This document shows, in pieces, positions 14,869 through 22,265 of a stretch of 23,771 bases of DNA. A program made the translations under genes and the position numbers. The stretch covers positions 1 to 23,771 of the IMG/VR virus record IMGVR_UViG_3300036800_000531, one strand, 5' to 3'. Each line of letters starts with the position of its first letter. Position 1 is the stretch's first letter. Below the pieces are notes generated by a model. The model ran no database searches, was not told the origin of the DNA, and saw only the letters and a list, made by a program, of their open reading frames with translations. The DNA is from a virus.

Positions 14869-15758
14869 CCTACGCCCTGCGCGCCATCGACCTGAGCTTT
14901 CGCCTGGGCGACGGCGGCACGACGTTCGACGGCGGCAACAACACCGTGACCGTCTCGGGCCTGCGCGTCTCCGCCACGGTCAGCAAGGCCGGCGCGGTCA
15001 GCATGAACAACGCGACCATTCGCGTTTGGGGGCTTCAGCCCTCGGTCGCAAACCGGCTCTCGACTCTGGGCAAGCTGATCACGGCAGGGCGGAACAACAC
15101 CGTCACCATGTCGGCCGGCGCGGTCGACGGGGCCAAGAGCGTGATCTTCATCGGCACGATCCAGCAAGCCTATCTCGACTTTCAGTCCGCGCCCGACGTG
15201 CCGCTCGTGATCACCGCCTTCACCGGCCTGCTCGACGCCCTGCGCCCGCTTGCGCCAACGACCTATCAGGGCGCGGTCGATGCGGCAGACGTCATCGCGG
15301 GCCTGGCCAAACAGATGGGCTATGGCTTCGAAAACGGCGGCGTCTCCGGCGTCATCCTTTCCAACCCCTACCTGCCAGGAACCGGCCGCGATCAGGCGTA
15401 CGGGGCGGCCAAGGCGGCGGGGATCAACATCACCATCGACGATCAGCCCTCGGGGACGCCGACTATCGCCATCTGGCCGCAGGACGGCGCGCGCGATGGC
15501 GAAGCGCCGCTAATCTCGAAAGACACCGGCATGGTCGGCTCGCCCGCCTGGACCGAAAACGGGATCATCATCAAGACGCAGTTCAATCCGCAGATCGTGT
15601 TCGGCGCGAGGGTGGAGGTGAAGAGCAGTCAGGTTCCGAACGCCAACGCCACCTGGCAAATCTTCGGGATCACGCACGAGATCGAGGCGCAGATGCCCAA
15701 CGGCAAGTGGTTCAGCCTTCTGCAGGCAACCGTCCTGGGGCACGCGGCCATTGCCTGA
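14865..15758 (+). CDS. Baseplate hub protein
   Basis: The start is GTG at 14865, overlapping the plug stop; an upstream start at 14796 is inside the plug gene. The 297-residue protein begins TYALRAIDLSFRLGDGGTTF and has GLRVSATVSKAGAVSMNNAT, IRVWGLQPSVANRLSTL and later NPQIVFGARVEVKSSQVPNA with IFGITHEIEAQMPNGKWFS, a pattern of tandem barrel-like domains known from phage hub proteins (T4 gp27 / Mu gp44 type) that hold the spike trimer. Position between plug and gp138-type spike supports it. The C-terminus overlaps the spike start by 8 nt. Confidence 0.75.
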   Translation: MTYALRAIDLSFRLGDGGTTFDGGNNTVTVSGLRVSATVSKAGAVSMNNATIRVWGLQPSVANRLSTLGKLITAGRNNTVTMSAGAVDGAKSVIFIGTIQQAYLDFQSAPDVPLVITAFTGLLDALRPLAPTTYQGAVDAADVIAGLAKQMGYGFENGGVSGVILSNPYLPGTGRDQAYGAAKAAGINITIDDQPSGTPTIAIWPQDGARDGEAPLISKDTGMVGSPAWTENGIIIKTQFNPQIVFGARVEVKSSQVPNANATWQIFGITHEIEAQMPNGKWFSLLQATVLGHAAIA

Positions 15759-16407
15759 CACTTACCAGGGCGCTCAACGCGCATCGGACAGCGCGGGCGG
15801 CTTCAACGCTCAGCAGTTCATGATGCGCCAGTTGATGGCGAAGCTGTGGACCGCGACTCTCGTCAAGGTCGTGAAGGTCTATCCGGCCGCTGTCGGCGCG
15901 CTCGACGGGGCGCAGGGTCTCGTAGACATCCAGCCGCTCGTTCAGCAGGTCGACGGCCAGGGGAAGAACCCGACGCCGCACGGCACGATCTACGGCGTCC
16001 CCTACTTCCGCCTCCAGGGCGGAACGTCGGCCATCGTGATCGATCCGGCCGCCGACGACCTGGGCATCGCCATCTTCGCCAGCCGCGACATCTCCAAGGT
16101 GGTGACGACGCAGGCCGAAGCCGTGCCGGGGAGCTTCCGCCAGTTCGACCCCGCCGATGCCCTCTACCTTGGAGGCTTCCTCAACGGGATGCCGGTCCGC
16201 TACATCCAGTTCACGTCGAGCGGCATGATCGTGCTCGACCCGACGCAGATCAGCTTTCAAGCCCCGACCGTGCATGTTCAAGGCAATCTGACCGTATCGG
16301 GAACCGTCGTCGCCCAAGGGGATGTGACGGGGCAGGGGACGTCGCTGCACACGCACCACCACAGCGGGGTCACGACCGGCTCGGGCAACACCGGGCCCCC
16401 GACCTAG
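15751..16407 (+). CDS. Membrane-puncturing spike protein (phi92 gp138 / P2 gpV type)
   Basis: The best start is TTG at 15751, overlapping the hub end (MPDTYQGAQRASDSAGGFNA follows with fMet). The 218-residue protein has an OB-fold-like N-terminal half (VGALDGAQGLVDIQPLVQQV, TIYGVPYFRLQGGTSAIVID) and a beta-helical C-terminal needle (PTVHVQGNLTVSGTVVAQGD). It ends with LHTHHHSGVTTGSGNTGPP; the HxH cluster coordinates a metal at the spike tip in gpV and gp138 trimers. It is the piercing tip of the contractile tail. The TAG stop overlaps leader element C, which precedes an inserted beta-helix gene. Confidence 0.85.
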   Translation: MPDTYQGAQRASDSAGGFNAQQFMMRQLMAKLWTATLVKVVKVYPAAVGALDGAQGLVDIQPLVQQVDGQGKNPTPHGTIYGVPYFRLQGGTSAIVIDPAADDLGIAIFASRDISKVVTTQAEAVPGSFRQFDPADALYLGGFLNGMPVRYIQFTSSGMIVLDPTQISFQAPTVHVQGNLTVSGTVVAQGDVTGQGTSLHTHHHSGVTTGSGNTGPPT

Positions 16408-16441
16408 CCGAGCCGAAACCGGCAGGGAGCAAGCGTCTCCC
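16406..16441 (+). promoter_or_regulatory. Repeated leader element, copy C
   Basis: Box AGCCGAGCCGAAAC (16406-16419) begins inside the TAG stop (16405-16407) of the spike gene. After 5 nt comes stem GGGAG (16425-16429) / CTCCC (16437-16441) with a 7-nt loop CAAGCGT, directly followed by the ATG at 16442. The stem's 5' arm could double as a distant Shine-Dalgarno sequence (12 nt before the ATG) that the hairpin would hide. The stem sequence differs from the other three copies but is fully paired. Confidence 0.7.
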
Positions 16442-18259
16442 ATGCGCCTCGCCCTTCTCCCGGCCCTCGCCGCCATCCTCTTCACCTCGGCCGCCGCCGC
16501 TCAGGCCGTCGTTCCGTCCGGTTCGCTGCCCGCTCGAGGAACGCCGGCATCGACCGATACCTACATCACCGTTCCCATCGGAGGGACGGCAAAGCAGGGC
16601 GCTCTCCCCGACCTGGCGTCCTATGTCCGGATCAGCGTCAAAAGCTACGGCGCGAAGTGCGACGGGACGACCGACGATACGAGCGCCATCAACTCGGCAT
16701 TGACCGCGGCGGCCGCTGTGGGCGGCGAGGTGCTGGTCGATGGGGGCTGCAAGGTCGGAACCAGTGGCGCGGGCGTCACCATTCCTCCGGGCGCGACGCT
16801 GGGCGGGGCTTCGTGGCAGGGCGCAAACCCGGCGGTCGGCTCGCAGTTGATCTGCAACAACCAGGCCGCGTACGTCTGTTTGACGGTCTCCGGCTACAGC
16901 GGATCGAATGGCCTCTTGGCCAATGGCGTCCACGACCTTTCGATCATCGGCACAGGCGGAACGCCGGTCAGCGGCTTCATCGGGCTGGAATACCTGGCCG
17001 GGTACGAAGTGTGGGGCCGGGAGATCAAGGTCGCCAACGCCGACACCTGCATCCTGTGGAAGGCGGGTGTCCCGACGAGCGGCGGTATCAGCTTCGACGG
17101 CTCACGGATCAACGCCGCTCAGTGCAAGAGCCACTACCTCGTCTTCGACGGCTGGCCTGAAGCCCGCTTCAACAGCGTGAGACTGGGCGACAATGGCTCC
17201 GGCGACTATGCGGCCACCGACGCCGTCCTCTTCAAGAACACCGCCTGCACGACTTCGGGATGCGGCCCCAACGGGATCGTCTTCACCGCACTCCAGATCA
17301 ATCCGCAGAACAGCCTCGGGTGCGCCTTCCGCTGGTCAAGCTACGGCGGCGGGAGCGGCGTGGGCGCAGAGTTCAAGATCGCTCACTCGCACGTCGAGTG
17401 GCACACCTCCGGCGGCACGGCGGTGTTCTGTTCGGACAGCACCTGGACCACACTTTCGAACCTGGTGGTCGACTCCACCACCTTCTCGCTCGGAAGCGCC
17501 AGCGTCCCCCTGTTCGCGTTCAACAGCGCCACCGCGCTCGTTCAGGATTACTTCCGGGGCAACAACTTCGGCGGCTGCACCGGGATCACGCTGGCCCCGT
17601 CCCCGGCCTCGGGCGCGGCCTTCTCCGATGTCTGGTTTACCGACAACTTCGGGTGCGTCGCAGCGTCATTCACGTCGAACGGGACCGGGACGAACAAGCT
17701 CTATTCGCTCCACAACAACTGGAACGCCCTGACCGTCGCCGGCGCCTGGGATGGCGCGCTGAAGAGCGACGACTATTTCTCGACCATCACCGACTCCGCC
17801 ACCGGCAACGTCTACATGACCGAGCCGCAGCAGACCTGGACCCCCAAGCTCGCCCTGTGCGCCGCCGCCACCTTCGGGTGCGGTACGAGCGCCGGGACGC
17901 AGACCGTGTGGGGGCGCTATCAGCGCACGCCTTCGGGCGGCTTCATGGCCTCGTTTCAGGTCACCATGACCGGGACTGTGGGCGGGTCTGGCTTCGCGGA
18001 GATCGAGGGCCTGCCCTTCACCTGCGCGTCGTCTCAGCAGAGCGCGGCCAGCGGGGGACCGGCCACCTACCAGGGCGGCATGGTCAATATGTACGGGCCG
18101 CTCATCTTCCAGATGTCGACGGTGTCGGGCGCGCCGCTGATGCTGTTCGAGCCGGGCGCGGCCAGCGGATCGCAGACCAATCTCGTTCAGATCCCCTACG
18201 CCAATCTCTCGTCGACGAGCACGATGGCGGGGACGGTCTCCTGCGCCAAGGCGTCGTAG
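16442..18259 (+). CDS. Secreted pectate-lyase-like beta-helix protein (tailspike candidate)
   Basis: The 605-residue protein starts with a clear Sec signal peptide (MRLALLPALAAILFTSAAAA, cleavage near AQA/VV). Residues about 60-130 are the typical pectate_lyase_3 / GH28-related opening (ISVKSYGAKCDGTTDDTSAI, then NSALTAAAAVGGEVLVDGG and VTIPPGATLGG), followed by beta-helix rungs to about 440 and a C-terminal jelly-roll-like region with many Cys (LALCAAATFGCGTSAGTQT). This is the layout of phage tailspike depolymerases, but an export signal is odd for a particle assembled in the cytoplasm. The gene splits the usual spike-wedge gene order and is preceded by leader element C. It may be a tailspike or an exported capsule-modifying protein. 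Confidence 0.72.
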   Translation: MRLALLPALAAILFTSAAAAQAVVPSGSLPARGTPASTDTYITVPIGGTAKQGALPDLASYVRISVKSYGAKCDGTTDDTSAINSALTAAAAVGGEVLVDGGCKVGTSGAGVTIPPGATLGGASWQGANPAVGSQLICNNQAAYVCLTVSGYSGSNGLLANGVHDLSIIGTGGTPVSGFIGLEYLAGYEVWGREIKVANADTCILWKAGVPTSGGISFDGSRINAAQCKSHYLVFDGWPEARFNSVRLGDNGSGDYAATDAVLFKNTACTTSGCGPNGIVFTALQINPQNSLGCAFRWSSYGGGSGVGAEFKIAHSHVEWHTSGGTAVFCSDSTWTTLSNLVVDSTTFSLGSASVPLFAFNSATALVQDYFRGNNFGGCTGITLAPSPASGAAFSDVWFTDNFGCVAASFTSNGTGTNKLYSLHNNWNALTVAGAWDGALKSDDYFSTITDSATGNVYMTEPQQTWTPKLALCAAATFGCGTSAGTQTVWGRYQRTPSGGFMASFQVTMTGTVGGSGFAEIEGLPFTCASSQQSAASGGPATYQGGMVNMYGPLIFQMSTVSGAPLMLFEPGAASGSQTNLVQIPYANLSSTSTMAGTVSCAKAS

Positions 18260-18619
18260 GTGACGATCCCGCTCGATACGCTCCTGTTGGACCGGACCAG
18301 CTGGGACCTCGTCGTCGACGCCTCGGGCAACATCGCCATGGCTGCGCCGCCCTATGCCGTGGCGCAGGACGTCGCGTCCGCCATCAAGGCGCGCAAGGGC
18401 GAGGTCTGGTACGACACGACCAAAGGCGTCCCGTACGATCAGATTTGGGGCAAGCTACCGCCGCTCCAGGCGGTCAAGGCGGCGTTCGTCAAGGCGGCGT
18501 TCACCGTCCCCGGCGTCGTCACCGCCAAATGCTTCCTCTCCGGTCTCGCCGGTCGCAAGCTCGTGGGCCAGGTGCAGGTGACGGACAATACGGGCGCCGC
18601 CCAGACGGTGGCGTTCTGA
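18260..18619 (+). CDS. Baseplate wedge protein, gp25/W family
   Basis: The GTG directly follows the TAG stop of the beta-helix gene and gives 119 residues. The pattern [40 protein letters not shown] and [20 protein letters not shown] matches the T4 gp25 / P2 gpW wedge family, whose conserved Glu-Val-Trp-Tyr-(D/N) segment is present. It locks the sheath to the baseplate wedge and helps trigger contraction. In related phages it directly follows the spike gene, so the beta-helix gene before it looks like an insertion. The gpJ gene follows after one base. Confidence 0.85.
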   Translation: MTIPLDTLLLDRTSWDLVVDASGNIAMAAPPYAVAQDVASAIKARKGEVWYDTTKGVPYDQIWGKLPPLQAVKAAFVKAAFTVPGVVTAKCFLSGLAGRKLVGQVQVTDNTGAAQTVAF

Positions 18620-18620
18620 C

Positions 18621-20021
18621 ATGACCGCCGTTCCGTCCCCCACGTTCGGCCCCACCGGATTTGCGATCCCCGCCGAGAGCGCAGTTCTGGCCGGCGTCCA
18701 GGCCGACATGAACGCGGCGTTCGGTGGCAACCTCAACCCGGACCTGACGACGCCGCAGGGCCAGCTCGCATCGTCCATGACGGCCGCCATCGCGGATAAG
18801 AACGATCAGTTCCTCGCTCTGACCAACGGCGTCGATCCTGCCTTCGCCACCGGGCGGATGCAGGACGCCATCGCGCGGATCTACTTCCTGACGCGCAACG
18901 CGGCCCAGCCGACGACGGTCCTCGCAACGTGCGTTGGCCTCGTTGGGACGGTGATCCCGACCGGGGCGCAGGCCAAGGCGAGCGACGGGAACATCTATCT
19001 GGCCACGACCGGCGGCACGATCCCGGCCGGCGGCTCGCTGACGCTCTCGTTCCAGTGTTCGGTGACCGGGCCGATCGCCTGCCAGACCGGAGCTCTGGCG
19101 ACGATCTACCAGACCATTCCCGGCTGGGACACGATCAGCAATCCGGTCCCCGGAGTCGTGGGCAACGACGTCGAGACGCCCGCCGCTTTCGAGGCGCGGC
19201 GCAAGCGGTCCGTGGCGCTCAACTCGGTCAGTCCGCCGGACGCCATCCTCGCCGCGGTGCTTTCCGTCCCCAACGTCATCGACGCCTATGTGGTGGACAA
19301 CCCGACCAACGCGCCGGTCACCATCGGCGGCGTCACGCTCGCGGCGCACTCGGTCTACGTCGCGGCCGTGGGCGGTTCGTCGATGGCCGTCGCTCAGGCG
19401 CTCTGGTCCAAGAAGCCGCCCGGCTGCAACTACAACGGCAACACCTCGGTCACGGTCTATGACCCGAACCCGCTCTATCAGACGCCGCCATCCTACGCGG
19501 TGACCTACGAAATCCCGCCGAACCTCTCGATCTTCTTCAACGTCACGATGAGCGCGGCGGGTGCGCCGGCCAATGCCCTGGCGCTCGTGCAGGCCGCGCT
19601 GCAGTACGCCTTCGCGGGCGAGGACGGGGGACCGCGCGCGCGGATCGGCTCGACGATCTTCGCCCTGCGCTTCTACTCCGGCATCGCCGCCGCATGGCCA
19701 GGCGCTCAGGTCGTTTCCATCGCCATTGGATCGGCCAACGCGCCGGGCGCGGTCATCACCGGCTCGATCAGCGCCACGACGCTCACCGTCTCGGCTACGT
19801 CGTCGGGCGCGGTCGCCATCGGCCAGTTCATCACCGGGACGGGCGTGACGGACGGGACCTATGTCGTCTCCGGCTCCGGATCGACCTGGACCGTCTCACA
19901 GAGCCAGACGGCCGCCAGCGAGACGATGACGCTGATCGCCGCCAGCCTCGCGGACCTGACCGTGCAGATCAATCAGGAGCCGGTCCTGTCCTCGGCCGAC
20001 GTTCAGCTCACTCTGGTCTAG
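18621..20021 (+). CDS. Baseplate wedge protein, gpJ / gp47 family, with inserted module
   Basis: The 466-residue protein has the family opening [20 protein letters not shown] and [20 protein letters not shown], then [40 protein letters not shown] and [20 protein letters not shown], all characteristic of baseplate J/gp47 (Mu gp47-like) proteins that form the wedge around the hub. Residues about 380-443 ([39 protein letters not shown]) are the module shared with cement and sheath, placed just before the usual last strands ([20 protein letters not shown]). It shows no frame disruption. The insertion into a normally short loop is unusual for an internal wedge protein. Confidence 0.85.
   Translation: MTAVPSPTFGPTGFAIPAESAVLAGVQADMNAAFGGNLNPDLTTPQGQLASSMTAAIADKNDQFLALTNGVDPAFATGRMQDAIARIYFLTRNAAQPTTVLATCVGLVGTVIPTGAQAKASDGNIYLATTGGTIPAGGSLTLSFQCSVTGPIACQTGALATIYQTIPGWDTISNPVPGVVGNDVETPAAFEARRKRSVALNSVSPPDAILAAVLSVPNVIDAYVVDNPTNAPVTIGGVTLAAHSVYVAAVGGSSMAVAQALWSKKPPGCNYNGNTSVTVYDPNPLYQTPPSYAVTYEIPPNLSIFFNVTMSAAGAPANALALVQAALQYAFAGEDGGPRARIGSTIFALRFYSGIAAAWPGAQVVSIAIGSANAPGAVITGSISATTLTVSATSSGAVAIGQFITGTGVTDGTYVVSGSGSTWTVSQSQTAASETMTLIAASLADLTVQINQEPVLSSADVQLTLV
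19757..19950 (+). repeat. Shared virion beta module copy in the gpJ gene
   Basis: It codes for [38 protein letters not shown] and [20 protein letters not shown]. Compared with the sheath copy it keeps TVSA-x-SSG-x-(L/V)A-x-GQ-x-(L/I)TGTGV and the final strand but lacks part of the centre. It sits between the segments [13 protein letters not shown] and [10 protein letters not shown]. Confidence 0.6.
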
Positions 20022-20027
20022 CGCGCG

Positions 20028-21476
20028 ATGGACAACATCGAGCGCACCGTCATCCAGCAGTACGGCGCATCGACCGCGCTGCTCTCGCTGATCGACAACT
20101 TCAACGAGGCGGTCGATCCGGGCGAGGACATCGACGCCTGGTACGCGGACGTCTGGAGCCTCGCCACGGCGCAGGGCTACGGGCTCGATCTGTGGGGCCG
20201 TATCGTCGATGTTCCCCGCATCCTCACCGTCTCGGGCTACGGCAACTATTCGCTCAGCGACCCGGCGTATCTGACGCTCATTTACGCGAAGGCGCTGTCG
20301 AACATTTCGGACGGCTCGATCCGCACGTTCAATCAGATCCTCATGACCCTCTTCCCGGGCGTGGGCGACTGCTACGTCGTCGACAACCTCGACATGACGA
20401 TGAGCGTGATCCTGCCCTTCACGCCCACGGCCGTGCAGTACGCGATGATCGCGCTGCCGGGGCTGCTCCCGCGCCCGGCCGGCGTCCTCCTGAACCTTCC
20501 CGGCTCCGGCTCCGGCTCGCTGGCCATCGCCATCGCCGCGGGCGAGACCGAGAGCGGCACGGTCACCTCGTGGACGTTCGACACGAACACCGCGACCGTC
20601 ACTGGCGGCTCCGGCTCCTACGCCTTCACATGGTCGCTGGCCTCGGCCTCGGGCGGCGCGTTCACGCTCACCGGCGGCGGCACGGCCAGCGCGACGGTCG
20701 CAGTGAGCGGCGTCGGCTCGGGCGTCACCGCGACCGTTCACCTCTCCTGCCAGGTGCTCGACACGATCACCGGCACGACCGCGACCAGCTCGTCGGTGAC
20801 CTACTCGTTCGACAACACCACGGCGATCCCGTTCACCATCGCCATCGGCTCGGGCGCGACGGCCTCGGCCGCCTCGACCTCGCACACGTTCGGCGGCAAC
20901 ACGGCCACCGTCACCGGCGGCGTCGGACCCTTCCTGATCTCCTGGACGATCACGCCCAACGACTCGAGCGGGACCTGGAGTCTGGCGAACGCCTCCACCG
21001 CGACGACAACGCCATCGGTCAGCGGCGTTGCCGCCGGCGCCACCTCCACCGCCTCGCTCGTCTGCATGGTGACCGACACGACGACCGGCCTCAGCCATTC
21101 CAGCGCGGCCGTCACCTACTCGTTCAACGACTCCGCCCTCTCGTTGGTGACGAGCGATGGCGTCTACAGCTACGTCGTCGTCGCGCCCTCGACGGGCTAC
21201 GGCTTCCCGACCCTGACCGTCGTCGCGTTCGGCGGGTCCGGCTCCTACACCTACTCGTTTACGCTGGAGACCTATCCCGGCAACGCGCCGTTCTGGCGGA
21301 TCACGCCGTCCGGGGCGACGTGCGGGGTGGCGGCCAGCGGCGTCGGCTCCGGTCACTCGGCCATCATGTACGTCAGCGCCACGGTGACGGACACCATGAC
21401 CGGCCAGACGGCGACGGCGACGGCGGTGCTCTACCAGTTCGGCAACAACTCCGGCGGCGGCAACCCCTCCCTCTAG
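20028..21476 (+). CDS. DUF2612 baseplate protein with three Ig-like repeats
   Basis: Residues 1-155 match DUF2612 (phage tail protein I-like): MDNIERTVIQQYGASTALLS, LATAQGYGLDLWGRIVDVPR, NISDGSIRTFNQILMTLFPG and ALPGLLPRPAGVLLNL. These proteins link the wedge to fibres. The remaining 325 residues are three tandem units of about 100 residues, each with TVTGG-x-G-x-(Y/F) near the start, VSGV-x-(S/A)G in the middle and VTDT-x-TG then VTYSF at the end (third copy more diverged). They look like Ig- or PKD-type beta sandwiches for surface adhesion. No separate tail fibre or chaperone gene follows, so this C-terminal part may itself be the adhesin. No good ribosome binding site is visible upstream of the ATG. 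Confidence 0.78.
   Translation: MDNIERTVIQQYGASTALLSLIDNFNEAVDPGEDIDAWYADVWSLATAQGYGLDLWGRIVDVPRILTVSGYGNYSLSDPAYLTLIYAKALSNISDGSIRTFNQILMTLFPGVGDCYVVDNLDMTMSVILPFTPTAVQYAMIALPGLLPRPAGVLLNLPGSGSGSLAIAIAAGETESGTVTSWTFDTNTATVTGGSGSYAFTWSLASASGGAFTLTGGGTASATVAVSGVGSGVTATVHLSCQVLDTITGTTATSSSVTYSFDNTTAIPFTIAIGSGATASAASTSHTFGGNTATVTGGVGPFLISWTITPNDSSGTWSLANASTATTTPSVSGVAAGATSTASLVCMVTDTTTGLSHSSAAVTYSFNDSALSLVTSDGVYSYVVVAPSTGYGFPTLTVVAFGGSGSYTYSFTLETYPGNAPFWRITPSGATCGVAASGVGSGHSAIMYVSATVTDTMTGQTATATAVLYQFGNNSGGGNPSL
20508..21476 (+). repeat. Three tandem Ig-like domain repeats in the DUF2612 gene
   Basis: Repeat 1 is about 20508-20819, repeat 2 about 20820-21135 and repeat 3 about 21136-21476. Shared landmarks are TATVTGG (copies 1 and 2) or TVVAFGGSGSY (copy 3), then VSGVGSG / VSGVAAG / ASGVGSG, then CQVLDTITG / CMVTDTTTG / ATVTDTMTG, then SVTYSFDN / AVTYSFND / AVLYQFGN. 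The repeats are clear at protein level and diverged at DNA level. Confidence 0.7.
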
Positions 21477-21483
21477 GCGACGA

Positions 21484-21519
21484 AGCCGGAGCGAAACCCG
21501 AGGCGCGCAACCCTGCGCC
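21484..21519 (+). promoter_or_regulatory. Repeated leader element, copy D
   Basis: Box AGCCGGAGCGAAAC (21484-21497) starts 7 nt after the TAG stop (21474-21476) of the DUF2612 gene. After 4 nt comes stem GGCGC (21502-21506) / GCGCC (21515-21519) with loop GCAACCCT, directly followed by the GTG at 21520. It opens the lysis cassette. The gap 21477-21519 holds nothing else visible. Confidence 0.7.
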
Positions 21520-22056
21520 GTGGCCATCGATCCTACCCGTCTAAAAGCCTGTCTGGCGTTCACGCTGGGTCCCTCGATAGAGGGCGGCTACGTCGTCGAC
21601 GACGGCGGCCCGACGAACCACGGCGTCACGCAACACATCCTCACGGCCTACCTCCAGCGCCCGGCGACCATCGACGAGGTCAAGGCGCTGACGCTCGAAA
21701 CCGTCGTGCCGATCTACGCGGAGCTGTTCTGGTTTCCGGCCAAGTGCGACCTGCTCCCGGCCGGGCCTGACCTCATGCACTTCGACGCGTGCGTGAATAT
21801 GGGGCAGGGCGAGGCCGTGAAGGTGCTGCAGGGCGCCGTCGGCATCGCTCCGCGCGACGGAGCCTTCGGGCCCGTCACTGCCCTGGCGTTGAGGCAGTTT
21901 GTCAACAAGTTCGGGCCGGGCGAGCTGATCGACCCGATGCATGACGCACGCGCGCGTGCGTACCGGGCCGACAAGGATTTTCTGACTGATGGCGGTGACT
22001 GGCTGAGGCGCAACGACGCCTGCGCGAAGGCCGCAAAGCTGATGGTGCAGACATGA
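21520..22056 (+). CDS. Endolysin, GH108 family muramidase with C-terminal PG-binding domain
   Basis: The 178-residue protein has the GH108 signature near its start: SIEGGYVVDDGGPTNHGVTQ, with Glu21 in the EGGY motif as the expected catalytic acid. It continues with ETVVPIYAELFWFPAKCDLL, then the family PG_binding_3 region (MHFDACVNMGQGEAVKVLQG, AVGIAPRDGAFGPVTALALR). The enzyme cleaves the glycan strands of peptidoglycan at lysis. No signal peptide or SAR anchor is present, so it should need a holin, and a candidate follows with an ATGA overlap. The start is GTG, 0 nt after the hairpin of leader element D, so initiation may depend on that element. Length is normal for this family. Confidence 0.88.
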   Translation: MAIDPTRLKACLAFTLGPSIEGGYVVDDGGPTNHGVTQHILTAYLQRPATIDEVKALTLETVVPIYAELFWFPAKCDLLPAGPDLMHFDACVNMGQGEAVKVLQGAVGIAPRDGAFGPVTALALRQFVNKFGPGELIDPMHDARARAYRADKDFLTDGGDWLRRNDACAKAAKLMVQT

Positions 22057-22265
22057 TCCCCGATCAGCGCGGCTGGGCGGCCATCGGCCTTATCCTGCTC
22101 TACGTCTTCTTCTTCACCTGCCGGGCCATCGTGCCTGCGCTCGCCCACGACGAGACCGTCAACGGCATCCTGAACAACATGCAGGGCATCGTGATCGGGG
22201 GCCTCGTCGGCTTCTACTTCGGGCAGTCGAAGAAGGACGGCGCGCCGCCGGTCCCGCCGGCATGA
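22053..22265 (+). CDS. Holin candidate (two membrane segments, 70 aa)
   Basis: The ATG overlaps the endolysin stop (ATGA). Two hydrophobic stretches are visible: WAAIGLILLYVFFFTCRAIV (about 8-27) and GIVIGGLVGFYFGQ (about 45-58), with a short polar link. The second ends in GFYFGQSKK, reminiscent of the GFYFG-S motif seen in many small phage holins. The C-terminal tail is short, basic then Pro-rich. A holin would form membrane holes that release the cytoplasmic GH108 endolysin next to it. The position directly behind the endolysin supports this strongly; the topology is inferred. It overlaps the next start as ATGA. Confidence 0.7.
   Translation: MIPDQRGWAAIGLILLYVFFFTCRAIVPALAHDETVNGILNNMQGIVIGGLVGFYFGQSKKDGAPPVPPA

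Noticed and set aside
19977-20027. Possible fifth leader element before the DUF2612 gene (AGCCGGTCCTG)
   Set aside because: Only the first half of the box matches, the GAAAC part is missing, it lies inside the gpJ coding region at the wrong distance, and no matching hairpin abuts the ATG.
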